Made by a program: the position numbers and the translations under genes. Under the pieces are notes generated by a model that did not search any database, had not been told where the DNA came from, and was given only the letters and a program-made list of their open reading frames with translations. 33,535 bases of DNA, taken from assembly GCF_004785665.1 (NCBI RefSeq), contig NZ_SRPJ01000012.1, positions 1 through 33,535 of the forward strand, written 5' to 3'. The DNA is from Staphylococcus pragensis (GTDB taxonomy: Bacteria > Bacillota > Bacilli > Staphylococcales > Staphylococcaceae). Below, one piece after another: positions 23,538-32,453 of this stretch (the first letter of the stretch is position 1; every line of letters begins with the position of its first letter).

Positions 23538-25038
23538 ATAGCACCTCATCAATTAAATTTTGCCATTTTTTCGTAATACTCTCAGTCTTAAATGGTGTCG
23601 CAATTTCATACGATTTATCATGTGCTTGTTTAGGGCCATTATTAAAATATTGAATTATTTTTTTCGCCATATTATCTGTAATTTCATCAATATTTTGTTT
23701 ATCTTGATTGATTGGAATAAGATAGCCATTTTTACCATCTTTTATAAATGTTGGATTACCGTAATTCACATCGAATCCAATCATACCAAGACCAGAACCC
23801 ACCGCTTCCATTAATGTTAAACCAAAACCTTCACTCGTTGATGCGGAAACAAACAAATCATATTTAGGATAGATATCATCTAATTTTGCATGGCCTTTTA
23901 ATTGGATATAGTCTTGAGCATTGTGCTCAGTAATTAGTTTTTCAATTTTTTCCCTTTCACTGCCATATCCGTAAATATCAAATGTTAATTTAGGAACTTC
24001 TTTTTTCGCTTCGATTGCCGCTCTAACAATCCAATCTACATGCTTTTCGCTCGCTAACCTTGATGCCGTCATCATCGAATAAGGTTGGCGTTCTTGTTTA
24101 GGATAAGTTAATTGATGCAAGCTCCCTACTGGAATAGTACGGACACGCGGTTGGTGTGCAGTAAATTGTTTAAATTGACTTGATAAAGTTTTATTTTGTA
24201 AATCTGTAGCTGTGATATAAAAATCAATAACTGGTGCTTGTTTAAAGACATATTCGTAATAATTATTCCATAAAATATGTGTATCATCTGTTGAATTTTC
24301 ACTGAAATGTTCAGCATGTACTACAATGCCGACCTTACTTGGGCCTTTATTTTCCAAGATAGCCTGACCAACTTCCGTCGATCTATCAATAATCACGATG
24401 TCTTGATTAGTTAAATTTAATTTCTGCATGAAATAAGCTACAAATTGTTGTTTACTGTACAAACGCGCATCATCAAAAACATACACGCTCGAATCGCCAT
24501 CAATATATTCTTTGTAAACAATCGAGCCATCTTCATTATAGAACTGGCGCATATATAATTTCGCTCGGTTCTCGCTTGGAGCATAGTATTCTGAAAAAGT
24601 GCGGACATAACTGTAATAATCTTTACGAATTAACATGCCATTTACAACAAATTCAGCACGATCCACAATGTCTTCACCTTCATTTTGTAAATAACAACTC
24701 ACATAAGATTGATCGTTACCAATATATAATCGTACAACTTTTCCAGTTTCCACTCTTGCAGTAACCGGGTTACCTAAATCATTGATTAAGTCATCAATAG
24801 TATACGTGGTTGGCGCTATTGGAATATCACTAAAATATTGATAAAGCCAAATAATTTCGTCATCTTTAAAACCTATATTTGATGTTAAAGTTTGACTATT
24901 TTCAGATGAAATGAAGTCCAAAAAGATAAATTTTGCGGACTGATTCGTTTGTCTTAATAGCTTAGCACGATAGGCTTGGGCATATTCTACACCGCTACTA
25001 GCCCAGCCAATACCGAAATTAATATTATAAATTGTCAT
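23530..25038 (-). CDS. gtfA: Accessory Sec O-GlcNAc glycosyltransferase GtfA
   Basis: A 502-aa GT4-family enzyme that initiates O-GlcNAc addition to SraP. It starts MTIYNINFGIGWASSGVEYA, the hallmark GtfA N-terminus, and has MMTASRLASEKHVDW and the EX7E motif of retaining GT-B enzymes (E403 and E411 in SEGFGLTLMEAVGSG). An upstream ATG (25053) has no ribosome binding site, while GAGGTG lies 7 nt before the ATG at 25038. The gap to the secA2 stop is 16 nt and the gene overlaps gtfB by 8 nt. It works in the cytosol with GtfB. Confidence 0.95.
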   Translation of the reverse strand: MTIYNINFGIGWASSGVEYAQAYRAKLLRQTNQSAKFIFLDFISSENSQTLTSNIGFKDDEIIWLYQYFSDIPIAPTTYTIDDLINDLGNPVTARVETGKVVRLYIGNDQSYVSCYLQNEGEDIVDRAEFVVNGMLIRKDYYSYVRTFSEYYAPSENRAKLYMRQFYNEDGSIVYKEYIDGDSSVYVFDDARLYSKQQFVAYFMQKLNLTNQDIVIIDRSTEVGQAILENKGPSKVGIVVHAEHFSENSTDDTHILWNNYYEYVFKQAPVIDFYITATDLQNKTLSSQFKQFTAHQPRVRTIPVGSLHQLTYPKQERQPYSMMTASRLASEKHVDWIVRAAIEAKKEVPKLTFDIYGYGSEREKIEKLITEHNAQDYIQLKGHAKLDDIYPKYDLFVSASTSEGFGLTLMEAVGSGLGMIGFDVNYGNPTFIKDGKNGYLIPINQDKQNIDEITDNMAKKIIQYFNNGPKQAHDKSYEIATPFKTESITKKWQNLIDEVLYD

Positions 25039-25054
25039 TAAAAGACACCTCATT

Positions 25055-27445
25055 TTAAGGAAAATGTATTACTAAATCTTGTTTTTTATCAAACGTTAAA
25101 ATGCTTAAACATAAATTACGAATAATATCACGTTTTATATTAATCATCATGGTTTCATATGTTTCTAAAGCTACTTTATGATATTCAAACATGGCATTAC
25201 GTTGTCCATTTTGACGATTATTAACGCTTGCCTTTAATTGTTGTAACTGGTCCACTTGATTAATCCATTCCACATCAATTGCTTTTAAAATCGCTTTTTG
25301 GAAAAATCGTAATTTATAGTAATCATTATTCGCTATTTTTAAATTATCTTCTAATTTTTTATTAAAAAGCTGTATTAAATACTGTAAGGTTTTCTCACGT
25401 GTTTGCATATGTTGTGTAATTGATGCGTCATTAAAGTTAAAACTTAAATTGTTATAAATATAATGGATGACCTTATCTGCATTGTCTATGCGTTCTGCCT
25501 TTAGGTCATATTCGAATACTTCATGCGCAAGTGAATTGAAATCAAACTGACTAAAATCTTGAGTTTCAAGGATACGATTTCGTTCTTCATAAACACGGTC
25601 CCGTTGAATACCGATACTTTTCTCAAATTCATTTGCCATTTCACGATTCATCATAGCTGTTTCTTCTGATACACGTTGTGCTTTTGTCACAATATTTCTT
25701 ACTCTATTTCTGAAAAATGGACTCTCCTGCAATTTCTTAGGATTAATATCTTTTACTTTCTCATTTTCAGCTAATTTGGCATTACTCCATCTTTTTACAA
25801 TATAATCGTCTAAAGATACATAAATTTGAGATATACCTGGGTCACCTTGGCGTCCAGCACGTCCTCGTAACTGTCTATCAACTCGGCTGTTTTCCATATG
25901 TTCATTAATGATTACCGCTAGACCACCAATTTCATGAACGCCTGCTCCTAATTTAATGTCAGTTCCACGTCCAGCCATACTTGTCGATACCGTTACAGCA
26001 CCTATTTGACCTGCTTCTGCAATCATCTGTGCTTCCTTTGCCACATTTTGCGCAATCAACAAGTTATTAGGAATATTTTGTTTAAACAGTTGTGCTGAGA
26101 AATATTCTGCTGCTTCAGCCGTTCTAGTAATCAGTAAGATAGGTTGTTTTGTTTGATGAACCTCTATCACTTTCTCTAGAATTGCTTCGTTCTTCTCTTC
26201 AGATTTTGCATAAACTTTATCTTCTTTATCCTTACGAATAATAGGATGATCAGTTGGAATTTGTACAACTAATTTTGAATATAATTCAAAGAATTCTTTT
26301 TCACCCAGTTTTCCAGTTCCTGTCATTCCTGAAAACTTATTAAATAATTTAAATAAATTTTGGAAAGTAATCGTTGCCATTACACTTAAATCTTGCGATA
26401 ATTCAACGCCTTCTTTTGCTTCAAGCGCTTGGTGTAAGCCGGATTGTAATTTTGTGCCTGGTAACATTCGACCTGTGATACGGTCAATAAGTACAACTTC
26501 CCCGTTATAAATAAAATAATCCATATTATCTTTGAATAAATATTTTGCGCGTAAAGATAAATTAATCACACGTACCAAATCAAAGTGTTTAGGGTCATAC
26601 ATATTTGAAACTTTAAAATAATGATTTGCCGCTTCAATTCCTTCTTCCGTAAGCCACACTTCTTTTTTATTCAACTTCACTTTGAAATGCTCGTCTTCAA
26701 CTAATGTTTCCACAAACATTTTTATAATGTGAAATAGATTAGATTGCACACGTGGTGCCCCAGAAATAACTAAAGGTGTTTGAGCAGCATCTAAAATAAT
26801 CGAATCCACTTCATCAATAATCGCAAAATTCAATTCTGGTAAGTATTTCGCATCAATATGATCGGCTAGATTATCAAATAAATAATCAAATCCTAATCGC
26901 CCGTTTGTTGTATAAATAATATCGTGGTTATATAAAAACTGTTTCTCACCTTCTGCGTATTCGTAATCAGGAATATCTACAAACCCGAGAGATGCTGTTA
27001 ATCCTAACCATTCAAATAAAGGTTTCATTTCTTGAAAATCTCGACTAGCCAGATAATCATTTGTCGTAATTAGAAATGCACCTTTGCCTGTGAGTGCATT
27101 CAAATAGAGAGGCATTGTCGCCGTCAACGTCTTGCCTTCACCCGTCTGCATTTCAGCAATATTGCCTTGATGCATCACAATAGCTCCCATGACTTGCACT
27201 TCTTTCGGATACATACCCAATACGCGTTTCGAAGCTTCTCGAATGGTGGCATAAGCCTCTGGCAACAACTTATCTAGCGTCGTTTCCTCATCAGCTAAAC
27301 GCTTTTTAAAATCCGTCGTTTTCGCTTGTAACTCTTCATCGGTGTAATTTGCAAACACTTCACTATATCGCTTTACCTCAATGAGTTGCTTTTTTAATCG
27401 CTTCAAACGCATTTGATTAATCAAATGATTCACTCGATCAGCCAT
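25055..27445 (-). CDS. secA2: Accessory Sec translocation ATPase SecA2
   Basis: A 796-aa motor for export of the glycosylated SraP through SecY2. Walker A is MQTGEGKT (99-106) and Walker B IIDEVDS (about 205-211). The helicase-like second domain has [12 protein letters not shown] and [14 protein letters not shown]. The C-terminal zinc-binding tail of housekeeping SecA is missing (the protein ends VIHFP), as in accessory SecA2. An in-frame ATG at 27460 exists; the ATG at 27445 is chosen because it aligns with the S. aureus SecA2 N-terminus and gives the 796-aa length I recall for it. It overlaps the asp3 stop by 8 nt. Confidence 0.96.
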   Translation of the reverse strand: MADRVNHLINQMRLKRLKKQLIEVKRYSEVFANYTDEELQAKTTDFKKRLADEETTLDKLLPEAYATIREASKRVLGMYPKEVQVMGAIVMHQGNIAEMQTGEGKTLTATMPLYLNALTGKGAFLITTNDYLASRDFQEMKPLFEWLGLTASLGFVDIPDYEYAEGEKQFLYNHDIIYTTNGRLGFDYLFDNLADHIDAKYLPELNFAIIDEVDSIILDAAQTPLVISGAPRVQSNLFHIIKMFVETLVEDEHFKVKLNKKEVWLTEEGIEAANHYFKVSNMYDPKHFDLVRVINLSLRAKYLFKDNMDYFIYNGEVVLIDRITGRMLPGTKLQSGLHQALEAKEGVELSQDLSVMATITFQNLFKLFNKFSGMTGTGKLGEKEFFELYSKLVVQIPTDHPIIRKDKEDKVYAKSEEKNEAILEKVIEVHQTKQPILLITRTAEAAEYFSAQLFKQNIPNNLLIAQNVAKEAQMIAEAGQIGAVTVSTSMAGRGTDIKLGAGVHEIGGLAVIINEHMENSRVDRQLRGRAGRQGDPGISQIYVSLDDYIVKRWSNAKLAENEKVKDINPKKLQESPFFRNRVRNIVTKAQRVSEETAMMNREMANEFEKSIGIQRDRVYEERNRILETQDFSQFDFNSLAHEVFEYDLKAERIDNADKVIHYIYNNLSFNFNDASITQHMQTREKTLQYLIQLFNKKLEDNLKIANNDYYKLRFFQKAILKAIDVEWINQVDQLQQLKASVNNRQNGQRNAMFEYHKVALETYETMMINIKRDIIRNLCLSILTFDKKQDLVIHFP

Positions 27446-27989
27446 CAGCTCCACCCCCATTTCGTCCTCTTGCTTTAGCTATAACGCGATTCATAACTTC
27501 TACTTTAGATTGAGCGTTTGATACCTCAGAATCTGTCATTTCGTCCTTGTTTGCACTTAATTCCTTAATTTCTATATTTTGAAAATGCAGAACCGATAAC
27601 CCTGCATTAATTAATTCTAATTTATATGCATAAGCCTCTACAGGAAATTGAAATTCTGACACATCTTCTTTAATTATCAAATATGAAATTTCTGTATCAT
27701 TTTTACGATAAAACGTCATCTTGATGTAGGCCGCACCTGGTGGGTTTACTTTATAATTTAAAGTTAACGTATAGCGATGCCCTCTTTTCAAAATAGGAAG
27801 CGAAGGTATTGTTTTGTCACTATAAAAATCAGTAATCATATGCCAATCATGAATTACCATTCCAGAAGGCATTAAGGGATTTTCAAAATATGCCCCCTCT
27901 TCTCTAAACTGCAATTTTGTGCCATACATAAATGTTTTTCGATTAATATGTCGCCATTCAATTTTAAATTCATTTTGCATTGACAACAC
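27438..27989 (-). CDS. asp3: Accessory Sec system protein Asp3
   Basis: A 183-aa cytosolic protein of the Asp1-Asp2-Asp3 complex, which targets the serine-rich glycoprotein to SecA2. Recognisable features are [27 protein letters not shown] and NPPGAAYIK, in a carbohydrate-binding-like beta fold. Two starts are possible. The GTG at 27989 has GGGAG 5 nt upstream; the ATG at 27980 is 14 nt from it. I keep the GTG with modest confidence. The gene overlaps the asp2 end by 20 nt (11 nt if ATG) and secA2 by 8 nt, so translation is coupled. Confidence 0.9.
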   Translation of the reverse strand: MLSMQNEFKIEWRHINRKTFMYGTKLQFREEGAYFENPLMPSGMVIHDWHMITDFYSDKTIPSLPILKRGHRYTLTLNYKVNPPGAAYIKMTFYRKNDTEISYLIIKEDVSEFQFPVEAYAYKLELINAGLSVLHFQNIEIKELSANKDEMTDSEVSNAQSKVEVMNRVIAKARGRNGGGADG

Positions 27990-29532
27990 TATCTCTCCCG
28001 AATTGATCTTTTAAGATAATATTATAAAAATTTACAAACCAGTTTGTAATTGTTGGTGTGTCATCGTTATGGCGACCAGGCACACCACGACTCATCACAT
28101 GTGCACGGTGTTGACTAAGAACTGGTGACAATGCTTGAAAGGCTGTCGCATCATAATCATCATGTTGCATATAAGCAATCGCAAATGTTGTTTTTGAGAG
28201 ATTACTGTTTTTTATTTTTTCCCAAAAACGTGTATTCAATTGGTCGATATCTGCTTGAGAAATACCACCTTCATTCGCTAGTAATACATCGTTCGCTGTA
28301 CCGAATTCGTTTGGATGTAATAACTTCATATTATCTGCAATCGACCCTACATTAAGTAGAGGTTTCCCAACTACTACCGCTGCAGGCTCTAACTCTGTAG
28401 CATAATACAAAGCTCCAAACGAACCCATCGATAAGCCAGATAAAATCAAATCGTTCGGTTTGAAATTGAGAAACTCAATTGCATTACGTATAACATCAAT
28501 AATACCCTTTTCAAAAGTGTCAGAACCTAGATAGAATGCGCCACCTTCAAGCCTTGGATCACCAATTAAAATAAATGGCGCATCCATCTTGTTCATCATG
28601 AAATAACCCTCAAAGCCTTCAGCAGGGCGATAACCACTAAAATAGACATTGAGCGGAGGCTTCATATCACCGGGATTGAAATAATAAATAAATTCCTTAC
28701 GATGAGCATCAGCAAAACGCTTACCACCCATGATAAATTGCCCCATTTCAAGACGCGACCAGCGCTTATGGATAGCACCTAATTTAATCTTCCCTGCTCC
28801 TTTAGCCTTTAGAGATACACTGACATTAGCTTGATATGGCAAGCGTGGCAACTGTATAGGTTCTTTCAAATCTTGATGTTCAAAACGCAATGTTTGGTTA
28901 GGAAAGTCAATAGATCCATTAGGTGTAATTCTAAGCGTGTACTCTATCTCAACATTCCCATCAATTTCATATTCGGGCCAAATTTCATTTACTTTCTCTT
29001 GGTCATTAACCAAGCGTTGCGTCCATGTCACAAGTGGTTTAAATGATTGTCCAAAATCACCTTCAATTACAAGCGCCGTATTCCCCTCATACCAATACTC
29101 CCCTTGAAAATGAGGCTTCACTATTGCCTTAATTGGAGATATTCTATCGCCATATTGCCCAGGAAATGTCACCGCTAATAATTTATTATGCAATTCTTCT
29201 TCTGTTTCATACTCTAATTTTTTAATTAGTTTAGTTCTGACAAGCGTTTCATTTTCAAATTCTGAAGTCCACACATGGGAATCAATTACTGTGTTATGAG
29301 GCGTACTAACAAGTTGTAATAACTTCATTAATGGTTGAGAGTACGGACTTTGCACAAATACAAAATCGAAATCACCATATGCATTAATAATCTCTTGAAC
29401 TGCTTCAATGTATCCACTTTCAAATTGAAAAAGCGTATCATCAAGATAATCCCACTCTACATTTTTTTTATTATCGAATAGAGGTTCTAAATCTTTGCCC
29501 CCCACTTGTAATATCCTAAATTTACGTGCCAT
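27970..29532 (-). CDS. asp2: Accessory Sec system protein Asp2 (alpha/beta-hydrolase-type acetyltransferase)
   Basis: A 520-aa cytosolic protein with a dual role: a core component of the Asp complex, and O-acetylation of GlcNAc on the serine-rich protein in streptococcal homologues. The nucleophile elbow is SGLSMGSFGALYY with S368, and a late PGRHNDD contains the likely catalytic His. The N-terminal part (about 1-290) carries the Asp2-specific beta domain. A GTG at 29541 is in frame, but GAAGGTGG sits ideally for the ATG at 29532. That start overlaps the asp1 stop by 11 nt. Confidence 0.94.
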   Translation of the reverse strand: MARKFRILQVGGKDLEPLFDNKKNVEWDYLDDTLFQFESGYIEAVQEIINAYGDFDFVFVQSPYSQPLMKLLQLVSTPHNTVIDSHVWTSEFENETLVRTKLIKKLEYETEEELHNKLLAVTFPGQYGDRISPIKAIVKPHFQGEYWYEGNTALVIEGDFGQSFKPLVTWTQRLVNDQEKVNEIWPEYEIDGNVEIEYTLRITPNGSIDFPNQTLRFEHQDLKEPIQLPRLPYQANVSVSLKAKGAGKIKLGAIHKRWSRLEMGQFIMGGKRFADAHRKEFIYYFNPGDMKPPLNVYFSGYRPAEGFEGYFMMNKMDAPFILIGDPRLEGGAFYLGSDTFEKGIIDVIRNAIEFLNFKPNDLILSGLSMGSFGALYYATELEPAAVVVGKPLLNVGSIADNMKLLHPNEFGTANDVLLANEGGISQADIDQLNTRFWEKIKNSNLSKTTFAIAYMQHDDYDATAFQALSPVLSQHRAHVMSRGVPGRHNDDTPTITNWFVNFYNIILKDQFGRDSVVNAK

Positions 29533-31090
29533 ATGTTCCACCTTCTATCAAACTATCAAGCTGTTGAATAATAAATTTTGAGCTGAAATTTTCACTCAAT
29601 TTTATAGAATGTGCGAAAGAATAATTCCAATTTTTTAGATTAAGTAAGAAATAATCTAATGCCATATGGAGTTGTTCCATATTTTCAATGATTAGCCCAT
29701 TTAATTTATGCTCAACATAATCTGTTTGGCTTTTATTTATTTGCGGAATACCTGCACTAATACTTGAAATTTGCAAATATAAATCCGGCTCTGAGTTTAA
29801 ATCAATTACAATCCTTAATTGAGAGATAGCTTTCATTAAATCTTCTTCAAAAGGTACAGAAATGATTTTAATTGCTTCTATATTTTCAAGTTCTGTTTCC
29901 AGAATATCGCGCACTTCTAAAGATAATTCTTCATTTTCTGTATTTAAAGAATCATTAATTTTTTGTACCTCTTCTTTAAGCCATGGCGCTATTTCATGAT
30001 TACTTGATTTCGTCATTAAAATTATTTTTATTTTTTCATGATGATAAATATACTGTGCTAACTGCGTCATAAGCGATTGCAATTCATTGTCCGTTAAGCC
30101 ATCTACCCAAACACCTATATTGGTTTCGTATAATTGACTACTTATATTTGGTAACATTTGTGCTTCAAACGGCGTAATACGCATGTAATTAAACTGTTGA
30201 GATTGTCGATTATCTGACACAAAGGCATCAATTTTCCTTTCATTTTCCTGCGTATCTACTACACATTGATTTGCTACTGTAATGGATTTTAATAACTCAT
30301 CATGAACATGCTTGTTACGTGGTGTGAAGAGCGAATAACATATATTTTCAGGTTGAAATATATCATTTAATAATTTATTGTGTCGTTCATCTGCCGCCAC
30401 AATAAGTTTATCGTTAGTTTTTAGATTATTGTCGTTAAATTCACTTAATTTTTCGTGTATTAATTCGTCCATATTGTTATATTCTGTTTTTTGAAAATGA
30501 GGTTGATACTCAGCCATAATAGTTATATTTTGTGTGTTAAAATTCTGTCTCATAATGGTAGACCCATCGACATTTAAATAGTCTCTATACGCTGGCTTAC
30601 TATTTAAGTCATAAGACTCAATTGAGGAAATAAAACCCCTATCATCAAAAATAAACTTCCGTTTAAGCACTTCATTTTCAAAGTCTTCAATCCAAAGCAA
30701 GTATCCTTCTTGGCTGAAATTAATCTTAGAATACATATTGGTAGCCGTAATCGCGATAACTTGAAACGAAGTATATATAAACTCAGTATCTTCTGGCCAA
30801 GCTAAATCTCTATAATCTATCGCTTGCGGTGTTACATTCTGAGCACCTTGAATAGCATCGAAGAGAGACCAATAAGTTACTTCATAGAGCTGATGCCGAT
30901 GTAGAAACAAACGCAACATGGGCTGATAATTTAGAATAAGCGTTGTGAATGTTTCTTCATTTTTACGATACATTGACAATAAGCTCACCATATCGTCAAA
31001 TTCAGTAACTTTTTTTTTTCTGAAAAAAGGCTCGACAGCGCTATCCCACCAATAAGTTGAATCGTACCATGCGGGTATAAACTGTTTCAT
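29522..31090 (-). CDS. asp1: Accessory Sec system protein Asp1
   Basis: A 522-aa GT-B-like but catalytically inactive scaffold of the Asp complex. It begins MKQFIPAWYDSTYWWDS, a strong Asp1 signature, and contains LWIEDFENEVLKRKFIFDD and a C-terminal SSISAGIPQINKSQTDYV region typical of the family. AAGGAG lies 6 nt before the ATG and overlaps the end of secY2, 10 nt upstream. Asp1 and Asp2 are known to bind each other and the substrate. Confidence 0.94.
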   Translation of the reverse strand: MKQFIPAWYDSTYWWDSAVEPFFRKKKVTEFDDMVSLLSMYRKNEETFTTLILNYQPMLRLFLHRHQLYEVTYWSLFDAIQGAQNVTPQAIDYRDLAWPEDTEFIYTSFQVIAITATNMYSKINFSQEGYLLWIEDFENEVLKRKFIFDDRGFISSIESYDLNSKPAYRDYLNVDGSTIMRQNFNTQNITIMAEYQPHFQKTEYNNMDELIHEKLSEFNDNNLKTNDKLIVAADERHNKLLNDIFQPENICYSLFTPRNKHVHDELLKSITVANQCVVDTQENERKIDAFVSDNRQSQQFNYMRITPFEAQMLPNISSQLYETNIGVWVDGLTDNELQSLMTQLAQYIYHHEKIKIILMTKSSNHEIAPWLKEEVQKINDSLNTENEELSLEVRDILETELENIEAIKIISVPFEEDLMKAISQLRIVIDLNSEPDLYLQISSISAGIPQINKSQTDYVEHKLNGLIIENMEQLHMALDYFLLNLKNWNYSFAHSIKLSENFSSKFIIQQLDSLIEGGTYGT

Positions 31091-31100
31091 AATAATCTCC

Positions 31101-32300
31101 TTACCAATATTTATTCAAAATCTGTTTATAACGATCGAAGTATAAATATGTACGAATCGTTTCTCCAATATTTATACTGATATACACTAAAATAATTAGT
31201 TGAACTGAAAAATAGATTTCTTTTGACATATTTGGAACAAATAACGTTGAATACATAGGAATAGCTAAAATAAAAGCTACGATAATTGCGCCAGTCCAAC
31301 ATACTCTACGCGCTTTTAGATTTAAATAACGTTCTGTTTCTTTCCCAGGATTCACTGAGTCGAAATAATTTCCATTTTTTAAAAATTCTCTAGCTTTTTT
31401 CTTTGTATTAATTAAGAAGCGCGACAGTAAATAATTTAATATAATTTGTAAAACGAAATAACTTGTAATACCTAGTGGATGATTAAAACTCAAAAAGTTT
31501 AAATTAAGGTTTATACCAAACAGAGAAACTATTAAATTAATTAAATTATTTAAAAGTACAAAAGCTGACAAACTAACCATAATTGAAATACTTCCTGCTG
31601 GATTTAATTTCCAAGCTAGATAGGTCGGTGTCTTATGAGTAGAATTGTTCATAATATCTTTATAATTTAAACGATATTCTGACAACTCAATAAATAATAA
31701 GAAAAATAATGCAATAACTAAAATTGCAATAATTAAAATTAGCATGACTACACTAATATTTAATTTCATAAAATGTTGGTTGTTAAATAAAGATTTGGTT
31801 AAACTCATGAGAACAATAGGCATAGGACCAGCAATACCATAAGTAATATTCTGGTCTGCTAACCAGACAAGAAACATCGTACCTGTAATAAGTACTAACA
31901 TGAGCAAAATGATATTAGTATCTTTTATAAAATTATTATGAATATATGTGTTAATTACATAATAACTTTGAAATGCTGCAAATAATAAAGTTAATATACG
32001 CTCTTTACAATGTTTCTCAGAACGTGTTTGCTTAGTAACTTTGTCAATGTCTCGATAATTCAATAACATTATAATGACTAAAGAAGTTAGCCAAGGACCA
32101 AGTCCTAATGAAAAAATATTTAATGTAGCAAGGTCTCCCCCAACATTAGAAATGGCTAACTTAAAAAATGTATCTTTTGTATCTCGAATCCTTCTAGCAC
32201 CAATTATAGAAATATTACTCCCTAAAATGTAAATAACTAATATGAAACATGTGAATAATATTCTTTTATATAACACTTTATATTCCTGCTCTTTGAACAT
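31101..32300 (-). CDS. secY2: Accessory Sec channel SecY2
   Basis: A 399-aa integral membrane translocon with about 10 membrane segments, shorter than housekeeping SecY (about 430 aa). Visible SecY-like features are ILGSNISIIG in TM1, the plug-region NIFSLGLGPWLTSLVI, and a cytoplasmic loop with CWTGA preceding TM9. No accessory Asp4/Asp5 (SecE/SecG-like) genes follow, as in staphylococci generally. AGGTGG upstream of the ATG is an adequate ribosome binding site. It lies 153 bp downstream of sraP, separated by a long hairpin, and leads directly into asp1. Confidence 0.94.
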   Translation of the reverse strand: MFKEQEYKVLYKRILFTCFILVIYILGSNISIIGARRIRDTKDTFFKLAISNVGGDLATLNIFSLGLGPWLTSLVIIMLLNYRDIDKVTKQTRSEKHCKERILTLLFAAFQSYYVINTYIHNNFIKDTNIILLMLVLITGTMFLVWLADQNITYGIAGPMPIVLMSLTKSLFNNQHFMKLNISVVMLILIIAILVIALFFLLFIELSEYRLNYKDIMNNSTHKTPTYLAWKLNPAGSISIMVSLSAFVLLNNLINLIVSLFGINLNLNFLSFNHPLGITSYFVLQIILNYLLSRFLINTKKKAREFLKNGNYFDSVNPGKETERYLNLKARRVCWTGAIIVAFILAIPMYSTLFVPNMSKEIYFSVQLIILVYISINIGETIRTYLYFDRYKQILNKYW

Positions 32301-32335
32301 AATTCCACCTAATATTTAAAAATAAATTTTTCTAT

Positions 32336-32363
32336 ATTATATCAAAGAGGCTAAAGACATTAA
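32336..32363 (-). promoter_or_regulatory. Candidate internal promoter for secY2
   Basis: On the minus strand TTAATG (32363-32358), a 16-bp spacer and a perfect TATAAT (32341-32336), 36 nt before the secY2 ATG. It overlaps the foot of the intercistronic hairpin. The -35 is weak. Confidence 0.35.
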
Positions 32364-32416
32364 TTACTTTGGTTTGGAAAGCTTATCTCAACCAATAATT
32401 ATGCTTTAGCCTCTTT
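32344..32416 (-). terminator. Long intercistronic hairpin between sraP and secY2 (probably leaky terminator)
   Basis: A perfect 13-bp stem (32344-32356 with 32404-32416) continues through CAT/ATG, TAATTA and TTGGTT/AACCAA pairs into a 15-nt loop. On the minus strand only three U follow, so termination should be partial. It may set the ratio of abundant adhesin mRNA to secretion-gene mRNA, or protect a processed 3' end. Confidence 0.6.
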
Positions 32417-32453
32417 TTATTTAGAGTAAAATCAGACTTTCAATATCGAAACT

